From Poriferisodalis sp965204195 (GTDB lineage Bacteria > Actinomycetota > Acidimicrobiia > Acidimicrobiales > Poriferisodalaceae), in the NCBI RefSeq assembly GCF_965204195.1, contig NZ_OZ241975.1:1488001-1552000 (forward strand): a DNA stretch of 64,000 bases. The letters are read 5' to 3'. Under the pieces are notes generated by a model, which was not told where the DNA came from, ran no database searches, and worked only from the letters and a program-made list of their open reading frames with translations. Shown in pieces: positions 9,101 through 16,061 of this stretch (its first letter is position 1; each line of letters starts with the position of its first letter). A program made the translations under genes and the position numbers.

Positions 9101-11110
9101 GGCGAACGGCCGGAACCGGCGGGCATCGTCGTCGGGTTGCGCTGCGCCGTCCGATGCGGCGCCATTGGCTTGCGCCGGCGCCTGCTGCAAGTCCTCGTCG
9201 ATGTACAGGATCTTGGCAAGGTCCTCGTTCGACAGGATCGGGTAGGGCAGCACGATCTGCCGGCAGGAATCCGGGCCGGGCTGCAACAGGTTGCCCTCCG
9301 GGCCGATCTTGGCCTTGGTGGACGTCACCAGTTCCTCACGGATCGCATCCAGCGGTGGATTGGTGACCTGCGCGAACAGTTGGCTGAAGTAGTCGAACAA
9401 CAGTCTCGGCCGCTTCGACAGCACGGCGATGGGTGTGTCGGTCCCCATCGACCCGATCGGCTCGATGCCGGTGCGGGCCATGGGCGCCACGAGAATTCGC
9501 AGCTCCTCGGTGGTGTAGCCGAAGGTGCGCTGGCGCAGCGTCACCGAGGAGTGCTGAGGCGTCAGGCTGAAGCGCGGCGGCAGGTCCTCCAGGTGTGCGA
9601 GCCCGTCGGCGAGCCACTCCCCATACGGCTCCGCGGTCACCAAGCTCTGCTTGATCTCGTCGTCGCCCACGATGCGGCCCTGCGAGGTGTCCACCAGGAA
9701 CATGCGACCCGGCTGCAGGCGGCCCTTGCGGATGATGCGGGTTTGGTCAATGTCAGCGACGCCGACCTCGGATGCCATCACGACCAGGCCGTCGGCGGTG
9801 ACCCAATAGCGGGAGGGCCGCAGGCCGTTGCGGTCGAGCACTGCGCCTACGACGGTGCCGTCGGTGAAGGCGATGCTGGCCGGGCCGTCCCACGGTTCCA
9901 TCAACGAGGCATGGAACTCGTAGAAGTCGTGCTTGTCCTGGGGCATGCGGGCATGGTTCTCCCATGCCTCCGGAATCATCATCAGCACGGCGTGGGGGAG
10001 ACTCCGCCCGCCGAGATGGAGCAGTTCGAGCACCTCGTCGAAGCTGGCGGTGTCCGAGGCGCCCGGCGTGCACACGGGGTAGGTGCGCTCAAGCTGGTTC
10101 CGCCCATCGGCGTCTGCGAACAGCGGGCTCGACAGCGTGCCCTCGCGCGCGCGCATCCAGTTGCGGTTCCCCATGACAGTGTTGATCTCGCCGTTGTGGG
10201 CGAGCATGCGATACGGGTGCGCGAGCGGCCAGGAGGGAAACGTGTTCGTGCTGAAGCGCGAGTGCAGCAGGGCGAGCGTTGATTCCATGCGGGGGTCGAC
10301 CAGGTCGGGATAGAACTCTGCAAACTGGCTGCAGGTCAGCATTCCCTTGTAGATGAGCGTCCGGCACGACAGCGAACCGAAGTAGGGCGCGGGATCGATG
10401 TCGTGCTCGGTGCGCTTGCGGGCGACATACACCCGCCGTTCGAGCGCCAGCCCTTCCAATAGGTGGCGCGTACTGGTGAACCCTCTCGTTGAGGCACCTG
10501 TTGCTTCCCGCTCTTGTTCGCTCCGCTCACGGGCCGCTCGGGCCACGGCTTCGCCTGCCGGCTCAGCCTCTGGCAGGGTGTGCTGATCGGGGGACGGGGC
10601 GGCCACGAACAGCATCCGGAACACCGGCATGGGATCGGTGGCGAACTTGCCGAGCGAGGAGGGATCGGTGGGGACGTCGCGCCAGCCGAGCACCTCAAGC
10701 CCCTCGTCGACCATGATCGCTTCGATCGACGCTGCTGCTGCGTCGGGATCGGTGCGGGGCAGAAACGCCGTGCCGACTGCATAGTGGCCGGCTGGCGGGA
10801 GCTCGAATTCGCAGACCTCGCGCAGGAATCGGTCGGGCACTCCAATGGTGATGCCGATGCCGTCACCGACGTTGGCCTCAGCGCCCGTCGCGCTGCGATG
10901 GTCGAGATTGACGAGGCACTGCAGGGCCTGATCGACGACGGCGCGGCTCGGCACTCCGGACATGTCGGCCACGAAGCCCACGCCGCAGGCGTCATGCTCG
11001 AATGCAGGGTCGTAGAGGCCCTGTGCGGCAGGCGGCCCCTCGTGGGGGTCGGTGCGTACGGCCGGACGGTCGTCAGTGCTTGGCGCGGCCGCAGTGTCAT
11101 GAGTGGGCAT
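6185..11110 (-). CDS. gltB: Glutamate synthase large subunit
   Basis: A 1641-residue large subunit. The class II glutamine amidotransferase nucleophile is Cys42 in DACGVGFV; a 41-residue propeptide is expected to be removed. The FMN synthase domain includes SGHDGGTGASP and DGQLKTGRDV. The 3Fe-4S cluster Cys are in CIMMRVCHLDTCPVG near 1216, and the C-terminal beta-helix domain (GGxxxVYGATGGEAYIRG type) closes the protein. I chose ATG 11110 (MPTHD) because the frame upstream, back to 11446, is low-complexity and crosses the promoter region shared with argC. Two stretches are alien to the family: about residues 178-205 and 1335-1360 both encode a near-identical AARERSEQERE peptide from an inserted 70-bp repeat, in what I judge to be surface loops. 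Confidence 0.95.
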   Translation of the reverse strand: MPTHDTAAAPSTDDRPAVRTDPHEGPPAAQGLYDPAFEHDACGVGFVADMSGVPSRAVVDQALQCLVNLDHRSATGAEANVGDGIGITIGVPDRFLREVCEFELPPAGHYAVGTAFLPRTDPDAAAASIEAIMVDEGLEVLGWRDVPTDPSSLGKFATDPMPVFRMLFVAAPSPDQHTLPEAEPAGEAVARAARERSEQEREATGASTRGFTSTRHLLEGLALERRVYVARKRTEHDIDPAPYFGSLSCRTLIYKGMLTCSQFAEFYPDLVDPRMESTLALLHSRFSTNTFPSWPLAHPYRMLAHNGEINTVMGNRNWMRAREGTLSSPLFADADGRNQLERTYPVCTPGASDTASFDEVLELLHLGGRSLPHAVLMMIPEAWENHARMPQDKHDFYEFHASLMEPWDGPASIAFTDGTVVGAVLDRNGLRPSRYWVTADGLVVMASEVGVADIDQTRIIRKGRLQPGRMFLVDTSQGRIVGDDEIKQSLVTAEPYGEWLADGLAHLEDLPPRFSLTPQHSSVTLRQRTFGYTTEELRILVAPMARTGIEPIGSMGTDTPIAVLSKRPRLLFDYFSQLFAQVTNPPLDAIREELVTSTKAKIGPEGNLLQPGPDSCRQIVLPYPILSNEDLAKILYIDEDLQQAPAQANGAASDGAAQPDDDARRFRPFAVDGLYPVADGGAGMERAIADVCEQVDEAIAGGSRIIILSDRYSDPQQAPIPSLLLTGAVHHHLVRNKTRTMVGLVTECGDAREVHHMALLLGYGASAVNPYLAFESIDDMVRSGVISEVDERTAKRNYIKACTKGVLKVMSKMGISTVASYTGAQVFEAVGLGADLIDRYFSGTTSKLDGVGLDVLAAEVAERHRFAYLDNPTEAAHRDLWAGGEYQWRREGEYHLFNPETVYKLQHSTRAGRYEIFKEYTQLVDDQSTELATLRGLFELRPAPGGPIPVEEVEPVAEIVKRFSTGAMSYGSISAEAHETLAIAMNRIGGKSNTGEGGEDPERYVPDPNGDLRRSAIKQVASGRFGVTSEYLTNADDLQIKMAQGAKPGEGGQLPGPKVWPWIAKTRHSTPGVGLISPPPHHDIYSIEDLKQLIHDLKNSNPAARVHVKLVAEVGVGTVAAGVSKAKADVVLISGHDGGTGASPLTSLKHAGAPWELGLAETQQTLLLNGLRDRIVVQTDGQLKTGRDVIVAALLGAEEYGFATAPLVVSGCIMMRVCHLDTCPVGVATQNRELRKRFGGRPEFVVNYFEYIAQEVREYLAMLGFRSLPEAIGRVDRLDTTAAVAHWKAHGLNLSPILAEPETPWPQDRYCSQSQDHGLERALDQQLIELAAPALEAEPNGEAGARAARERSEQEREANGDSADGFASLRISSGRRELVRAELPISNVNRTVGTMLGHRITAAHGGDGLPDDTVDFTFNGSAGQSFGAFVPRGLTMRLHGDANDYLGKGLSGGRLVVRPPRDTHPDFVAEDNIIAGNVILYGATGGEAYIRGTVGERFCVRNSGATAVVEGVGDHACEYMTGGMVVVLGAIGRNFGAGMSGGVAFVYDPDDVFWRNLNAEMVDLEPQLDDADAETVRTVLRHHLAETDSAPAQRILGRWHSEVRSFRKVMPKDYRRVLEARAAAAELGQDPDEAVMAAAHG
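7036..7105 (-). repeat. Interspersed 70-bp repeat, copy A, in frame inside gltB
   Basis: This copy matches 10501-10570 at 64 of 70 bases by eye, in the same orientation. On the gltB strand it encodes EAGARAARERSEQEREANG. In other GltB proteins this position (between LIELAAPALE and the RAELPISNVNRTVGT segment) has no such insert. Confidence 0.75.
10501..10570 (-). repeat. Interspersed 70-bp repeat, copy B, in frame inside gltB
   Basis: Second copy in gltB, encoding EAVARAARERSEQEREATG just before the LALERRVYVARKR segment. Copies A and B differ at only about six positions, although the coding sequence around them is unrelated, so they are recent insertions or are kept alike. Confidence 0.75.
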
Positions 11111-11113
11111 CGG

Positions 11114-11173
11114 CGACGTCCCGGTGGGCTGAAGGAGTTCCGATGTCGGAACTCGGCGGCGGCAGGGACGTCG
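11114..11173 (-). promoter_or_regulatory. Nested hairpin in the gltB 5' leader
   Basis: Outer arms 11114-11122 and 11165-11173 are a perfect 9-bp inverted repeat (CGACGTCCC / GGGACGTCG). Inside lies a perfect 8-bp hairpin, GAGTTCCG (11135-11142) with CGGAACTC (11147-11154) and a 4-base loop. In the gltB mRNA the outer stem ends three bases before the start codon and contains the only G-rich stretch that could act as ribosome site. It could therefore control translation. It does not resemble a riboswitch class I know. Confidence 0.5.
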
Positions 11174-11228
11174 TTGGCCCTGGGAACAAGCAGTGTACCG
11201 ATGCAGTGCGGAATGGCGGATGCAGGGG

Positions 11229-11253
11229 CTGAATAATTTTGCAAATTGATGCA
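11229..11253. promoter_or_regulatory. Candidate ArgR operator (ARG box) between gltB and argC
   Basis: An AT-rich island in high-GC DNA contains CTGAATAATTTTGCAAAT (11229-11246), close to the ARG-box consensus with TGAAT and TGCA half sites four bases apart. A second TGCA..TGCA pair overlaps it (11241-11253). It lies about 60 bp before argC and 120 bp before gltB; argR itself is in the argC operon, so autoregulation is expected. Confidence 0.5.
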
Positions 11254-11310
11254 TACTGCGGGCGTGCAGCTGATACAGTGGGCATCGATCTGAGAGATAG
11301 GCACGCCGCC

Positions 11311-12384
11311 ATGAACACAGACCCGGCACCGGCGCAGCCGGTGCGCATGGACACAGGACCGGCGCAGCCGGTGCGCGTCGGCATCGTGGGCGCGTCCGGC
11401 TACACCGGCGCGGAGCTGCTGCGACTGGCGGCGGCGCACCTGTCATTCGACGTCGTCGCCGTTACCGGCGACACGCAGGCAGGTGCCGCGGTCCGCGACC
11501 TGTATCCCAGCTTGGCGGCCGACTACGGCGATCTTCGCTACTGCGCATACGACCCCGAGATCTTCGTCGGACTCGACGTCGTGTTCCTGGGCCTGCCGCA
11601 CATGGCCAGCGCGCCCGTCGTTGCCGACCTGTACAAGCGCGTCGGCTGCGTGGTCGACCTGGGGTCTGATTTCCGGTTGATCGACCCGGCGTTGTATCCG
11701 CAGTGGTACGGCGCTGACCATCCGATGCCGGAGCTGCTGGGCGAGTTGCCCTACGGGCTTCCCGAGCTCGGCCGTGAGGCGCTGCGCGGCGCTGCGGGCG
11801 TCGCCGTACCCGGGTGCTACCCGACTGCTGCTGCCCTGGCCTTGGCGCCGTTCGCCCGCGGTGGCCACATCTCGACGAGCGGTGTCGTGATCGATGCCGC
11901 ATCGGGGGTCAGCGGGGCAGGCCGGGCTCCCAAGCCCAACACGACGTTCTCCGCTGTCGACGAAGACTTCGTGGCCTACGGCTTGCTGGACCACCGTCAT
12001 ACGCCTGAGATTGAGCAGGCAACCGGATGCCAGGTGCTGTTCACACCCCACCTGGCGCCCATGGTGCGCGGCATTCTGGCGACCTGCTACGCCAGACCGT
12101 CGGAAGGCCTGACCACCGATGATGCGCTCGGCGTGCTGGCAGATTTCTATGCCGATGAGCCGTTCGTGGTGGTGCATCGCGACGCTCCCCATACCAAGGC
12201 GACGCTCGGTGCGAACACATGCCATCTGAGTGCCCGGGTGGATCCCCGAACTGGCTGGCTGGTCGTGCTCAGCGCGATCGACAACCTGGTCAAAGGTGCG
12301 TCCGGCGGGGCCGTGCAGTGCGCCAACATCGCACTCGGACTCCCCGAGACGGCCGGCCTGCCGACGACAGGATTGATGCCATGA
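11311..12384 (+). CDS. argC: N-acetyl-gamma-glutamyl-phosphate reductase
   Basis: A 357-residue enzyme reducing N-acetylglutamyl phosphate to the semialdehyde with NADPH, the third step of arginine synthesis. The Rossmann motif VGIVGASGYTGAELLRL lies near residue 22 and the catalytic Cys in VAVPGCYPTAAAL near 165. ATG 11311 was chosen over an in-frame ATG at 11239 because the latter would translate through the operator region. The first 20 residues hold a short duplicated Pro-Ala-Gln-Pro-Val segment. The stop overlaps the argB start (ATGA). First gene of the arg operon. Confidence 0.93.
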   Translation: MNTDPAPAQPVRMDTGPAQPVRVGIVGASGYTGAELLRLAAAHLSFDVVAVTGDTQAGAAVRDLYPSLAADYGDLRYCAYDPEIFVGLDVVFLGLPHMASAPVVADLYKRVGCVVDLGSDFRLIDPALYPQWYGADHPMPELLGELPYGLPELGREALRGAAGVAVPGCYPTAAALALAPFARGGHISTSGVVIDAASGVSGAGRAPKPNTTFSAVDEDFVAYGLLDHRHTPEIEQATGCQVLFTPHLAPMVRGILATCYARPSEGLTTDDALGVLADFYADEPFVVVHRDAPHTKATLGANTCHLSARVDPRTGWLVVLSAIDNLVKGASGGAVQCANIALGLPETAGLPTTGLMP

Positions 12385-13280
12385 CCATGGGCGATGTTCA
12401 CGCCCAGCAGGTCGAGCGCGCCGAGCTGCTCGTGGAGATGCTGCCGTATATCAGCCGATGGCGGGGCAAGGTGGTGGTTGTCAAGTTCGGCGGCAATGCG
12501 ATGGTCGACACTGCGCTCACCGACGGCTTCGCCGCCGACATGGTGCTGCTGCGCCAGATCGGCCTGGCGCCGGTCGTCGTCCACGGCGGCGGCCCGCAGA
12601 TCGGCGATCTCATGGCGCGCCTCGGCAAGACCTCGGAGTTCCGCGATGGGCTGAGAGTCACCGACGCGGAGACGCTGGACATCGCACGCATGGTGCTGGT
12701 CGGCAAGGTCAACCGTGACATCGTCGGCGCCATCAACGTGCACGGGCCGCTGGCCGTGGGCATCTCGGGCGAGGACGGCCGGGTCATTACCGCCACCGCC
12801 CGGAACCCTGATCTGGGATTCGTGGGCGAGGTCACCGATGTGAACACCGACCTGCTCGAGCGCCTGCTCGCCGAGGGGTTGATCCCGGTGATCTCCACGA
12901 TCGGCGCCGATGCCAAGGGGCAGGCATACAACATCAACGCGGACACCGTGGCCGGCGCTGTGGCCGCGGCTCTTGACGCCGAGAAGGTCGTATACCTCAC
13001 CGACGTAGCGGGTCTGCTCGATGACGTCGACGATCCGGATTCGCTCGTGCGGCGGACAACGGCCGACTCGCTGGCTGCCCGGCTGGCCGGCGGCACGATC
13101 GCGGGCGGGATGATCCCCAAGATCGAAGCCTGCATCAGCGCCGTGCGCAACGGCGTCAACAGTGCACACCTGCTCGACGGCCGCGTTCCGCACGTCGTGC
13201 TCGTCGAGCTGTTCACCGATGCCGGCGTCGGCACCATGATCACCCGTGATCGGCCGACAACGCTGCAAGCCGGCCACTAG
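12381..13280 (+). CDS. argB: Acetylglutamate kinase
   Basis: A 299-residue amino acid kinase phosphorylating N-acetylglutamate. VVVKFGGNAM near residue 33 is the nucleotide-binding loop, VVHGGGPQIGDLM near 66 the substrate loop, and GGMIPKIEACISAVRNGV near 245 the C-terminal ATP site. The ATG overlaps the argC TGA. In most actinobacteria argJ sits between argC and argB; here it is absent, so acetyl transfer and removal must be encoded elsewhere. Confidence 0.95.
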   Translation: MTMGDVHAQQVERAELLVEMLPYISRWRGKVVVVKFGGNAMVDTALTDGFAADMVLLRQIGLAPVVVHGGGPQIGDLMARLGKTSEFRDGLRVTDAETLDIARMVLVGKVNRDIVGAINVHGPLAVGISGEDGRVITATARNPDLGFVGEVTDVNTDLLERLLAEGLIPVISTIGADAKGQAYNINADTVAGAVAAALDAEKVVYLTDVAGLLDDVDDPDSLVRRTTADSLAARLAGGTIAGGMIPKIEACISAVRNGVNSAHLLDGRVPHVVLVELFTDAGVGTMITRDRPTTLQAGH

Positions 13281-13342
13281 CCCAGACACCGTGTAACCCA
13301 GACACCCGAGTACCCGAAACGCAGAGAGCGAGCCACGATCTC

Positions 13343-14608
13343 ATGACACAAATGACCACGGCAACAAGTGCAACGAACGGGCTGTCGCCCCACGCGGCCG
13401 CCATGGGCGCTGCGGAGCTGGAGCACTGCCCGCTCATGCCCACCTACGGGCCGCCGCCGGTCCAGTTCGTGCGCGGCAGCGGTTGCGAGCTCTACGACCG
13501 CGACGGCAAGCGCTACCTGGATTTCCTGGCGGGACTGGCGGTGACGTCGCTCGGCCATTCCCACCCGGCAGTCGCCGATGCGGTCGGTGAGCAGGCGCGG
13601 ACGCTGCTGCATGTGTCGAACCTGTTCGGCACCGAGCCGCAGGTCGAAGTCGCGCAGACCATTGACCGGCTGCAGGGCGGCGGTGGGCAGGTCTTCTTCT
13701 GCAACAGCGGCGCCGAATCGCTCGAGGGGGCGATCAAGCTGGCGCGCAAGTACGGCGGCCGTGGCCGCTATGTCGTCGTCAGCGCGCTGCGGTCGTTCCA
13801 TGGGCGCACGCTGGCGACGCTCCATGCCACGGGACAGCCTGAGAAGCACGAGACCTTCCAGCCGCTGCCGGACGGATTCCGACATGTGCCCTACAACGAC
13901 GCAGATGCATTGGAGGCGGCGCTGGATCCCAGCTGCTGCGCCGTGCTGCTCGAGGTTGTCCAGGGCGAGGGCGGCGTGAACGTCGCCGACAGCGCCTACT
14001 TGCATCGCGTCCGTGAGATCTGCGACGAGCGCGGCATGGTGTTCATCGTCGACGAGGTGCAGACTGGCTTGGCGCGCACCGGCGAGTGGTTTGCCTGGCA
14101 TCACCACTTCGACTCGGCCGGAGGACCGACCGGCGCGGCTCGACCCGACATCGTGACCATGGCCAAGGCACTGGGCAACGGTGTGCCGATCGGTGCCGTC
14201 TGGGCGCGCCGCGAGATCGCCGCCGCGTTCCAGCCGGGCGATCACGCGACCACGTTCGGCGGGCAGCCGCTCGCCGCGAGCGCGGCACGTGCCGTGCTGC
14301 GCACCATGGAGGCCATCGATGCGCCAGCGGTGGCTGCTGCCCGTGGCGAAGAACTGGCCGGCAAGCTCATGGGCGTTCCCGGCGTTGTCGACACTCGCGG
14401 CCTCGGCCTGCTGATCGCGGCCGAGATTGATACCGATGCTGCCGGTCGCAGCGGTCCCGAGGTGGCTGCGGCGTGCCTGGAAGCTGGCCTCGTGATCAAC
14501 GGGATCACGCCGACGGCCGTGCGTTTCGCGCCGCCGCTCGTCGTGTCCAGCGAGCAGATCGACGAGGGTCTTGCAATCTTCGCGAGCGTGCTCGCCGGCA
14601 AGGAGTGA
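13343..14608 (+). CDS. argD: Acetylornithine aminotransferase
   Basis: A 421-residue class III PLP aminotransferase. Motifs: FCNSGAESLEGAIKLAR (PLP phosphate site), FHGRTLATL, FIVDEVQTGLARTGEWFA (Asp holding the PLP ring nitrogen) and TMAKALGNGVPIGAVW (Schiff-base Lys near residue 275), then TTFGGQPLA. It converts N-acetylglutamate semialdehyde to N-acetylornithine and may also serve the succinyl-diaminopimelate pathway. It follows argB after 62 bp. Confidence 0.93.
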   Translation: MTQMTTATSATNGLSPHAAAMGAAELEHCPLMPTYGPPPVQFVRGSGCELYDRDGKRYLDFLAGLAVTSLGHSHPAVADAVGEQARTLLHVSNLFGTEPQVEVAQTIDRLQGGGGQVFFCNSGAESLEGAIKLARKYGGRGRYVVVSALRSFHGRTLATLHATGQPEKHETFQPLPDGFRHVPYNDADALEAALDPSCCAVLLEVVQGEGGVNVADSAYLHRVREICDERGMVFIVDEVQTGLARTGEWFAWHHHFDSAGGPTGAARPDIVTMAKALGNGVPIGAVWARREIAAAFQPGDHATTFGGQPLAASAARAVLRTMEAIDAPAVAAARGEELAGKLMGVPGVVDTRGLGLLIAAEIDTDAAGRSGPEVAAACLEAGLVINGITPTAVRFAPPLVVSSEQIDEGLAIFASVLAGKE

Positions 14609-14616
14609 CCGGTCTG

Positions 14617-15591
14617 ATGCGGCACTTCCTCGAAGTCGATGACCTGTCACCGGACGAGTTGCGCTGGGTGCTGGACGCATCGTCGCGCCCCGCTGTCGAC
14701 GCGCCCCCAGTATTGGACGGCAAGGGTGTGGCCTTGGTGTTCGAGAAGGCCTCGAACCGCACGCGCAACTCGATGGAGATGGCCGTCAAACAGCTCGGCG
14801 GTCACCCGGTCTATATCCGGCCGGAAGAAGTCGGGATGGATGTCCGCGAGTCCGCGGAGGACATCGTGCGCACGCTGGCCTGCTACCACGCGATCGTCGC
14901 AGCGCGTGTCTTTCGGCACAGCCACCTCGAACGGATGGCAGCGTGCGAGGTGGCGCCGGTCGTCAACCTGCTGTCTGATGACGCACATCCCTGCCAGGCG
15001 CTGGCAGACCTGCTGACCATCTCGCAATGCACTGGATTCGAACGCACCGGACGCGTGGCGTTCGTCGGCGACGCCAACAATGTGTGGCGCTCGCTCGCGA
15101 TCGGCTGCGCCATGCTGGGAATCGAGAGTTCGCTGGCCGTGCCGCCGAGCTATGCACCCGCCGCCTCGACGCTCGAGCGTCTCGAGGCGCTCGGTGGCAC
15201 GTGCACGGTCACGGACGATCCGGCTGAAGCTGTCACGGGCGCCGACGTGGTCTGCACCGATGTGTGGACCTCCATGGGTCAGGAGGACGAGCAGGCTGAG
15301 CGTCTGGCCTCGTTCGGTCCGTACCAGGTCACCGCAGATCTCATGTTCCATGCCGCCGACGGGGCAATCTTCCTGCACTGCCTGCCAGCACACCGGGGCG
15401 AGGAAGTGACTGCTGAAGTCATTGACGGTCCGGCGAGCAGAGTGTGGCAGCAGGCCGAGAACCGGATGCACGCTGCACGGGGCCTGCTGGCCTTCCTGGC
15501 GGGTTCAGCGCCGCATGGAGCGGCGTCAGCCAGTTCAGCGCCGCATGGAGCGGCATCAGCCAGTTCAGCGCCGCATGGAGCGGCATCATGA
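14617..15591 (+). CDS. argF: Ornithine carbamoyltransferase
   Basis: A 324-residue enzyme making citrulline from ornithine and carbamoyl phosphate. FEKASNRTRNSMEMA near residue 43 corresponds to the STRTR carbamoyl-phosphate loop (with SNRTR), HPCQALADLLT near 126 is the HPxQ motif, and FLHCLPAHRGEEV near 252 holds the catalytic Cys. ATG 14617 has AAGGAG about 11 bases upstream; a GTG at 14605 overlapping the argD stop is the alternative. The last 28 residues are three tandem SSAPHGAASA units from a 30-bp DNA repeat, not part of the enzyme fold. The stop overlaps the argR ATG. Confidence 0.93.
   Translation: MRHFLEVDDLSPDELRWVLDASSRPAVDAPPVLDGKGVALVFEKASNRTRNSMEMAVKQLGGHPVYIRPEEVGMDVRESAEDIVRTLACYHAIVAARVFRHSHLERMAACEVAPVVNLLSDDAHPCQALADLLTISQCTGFERTGRVAFVGDANNVWRSLAIGCAMLGIESSLAVPPSYAPAASTLERLEALGGTCTVTDDPAEAVTGADVVCTDVWTSMGQEDEQAERLASFGPYQVTADLMFHAADGAIFLHCLPAHRGEEVTAEVIDGPASRVWQQAENRMHAARGLLAFLAGSAPHGAASASSAPHGAASASSAPHGAAS
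15503..15588 (+). repeat. 30-bp tandem repeat at the argF-argR junction, about 2.9 units
   Basis: Units start at 15503, 15533 and 15563 and differ at one base. They encode the repetitive argF C-terminus and run up to the argR start codon. Each unit carries CATGGAGCGG; in the last one the GGAG lies about seven bases before the argR ATG, so the array duplicates the argR ribosome-binding region. Confidence 0.85.
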
Positions 15592-16049
15592 GCACCAAAA
15601 CGCAGCGCCAACATCTCATCCGCGAGCTGCTGGCCAGGCACGAGATCAGCAGCCAGGCGCAGTTGGTCGGTCTGCTCGCGGAGCGCTCAGTGGAGGTCAC
15701 CCAAGCGACCGTCTGCCGTGATCTGGACGAGTTGGGCGTGGCCAAGATGCGCACGGCAGGGCGCACCGTGTATGCGGTGCCCGAAGCCGACGCGCCCGAG
15801 ACGCTGCCGTCCAACACCCTGCGGCGAGTGTTCTCCGACTGGGTGCTCGACGTGCGTTCCTCGCAGAACATGGTGGTGTTGCGCACACCGCCGGGATCAG
15901 CGCATGTCGTTGCCTCGGCGATCGACCGCAGTGCCTTTGACGGCGTGGTCGGCACGGTGGCGGGCGACGACACGCTATTCATCGTGGCCACTGAGGAACT
16001 CGGCGGCCCTGCGGTTGCCGAGCACTGCCGCGACCTGGCCGACTTGTGA
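15588..16049 (+). CDS. argR: Arginine repressor
   Basis: A 153-residue ArgR. The N-terminal winged helix-turn-helix contains the QATVCRDLDELG recognition region (about residues 41-52). The C-terminal hexamerisation and arginine-binding domain has a GTVAGDDTLFIV segment near 125. ATG 15588 was chosen because the upstream frame is only the translated tandem repeat, and the ATG overlaps the argF TGA. It is expected to repress this operon through the ARG box upstream of argC. Confidence 0.93.
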   Translation: MSTKTQRQHLIRELLARHEISSQAQLVGLLAERSVEVTQATVCRDLDELGVAKMRTAGRTVYAVPEADAPETLPSNTLRRVFSDWVLDVRSSQNMVVLRTPPGSAHVVASAIDRSAFDGVVGTVAGDDTLFIVATEELGGPAVAEHCRDLADL

Positions 16050-16061
16050 GCGTGTTGCCTG

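Noticed and set aside
8177..10282. A 701-codon open frame on the plus strand
   Set aside because: It is antisense to gltB, which has full family motifs. High GC makes long shadow frames common here.
11111..11446. N-terminal extension of gltB by 112 residues
   Set aside because: It would run through the divergent promoter and into argC, and is compositionally unlike a protein.
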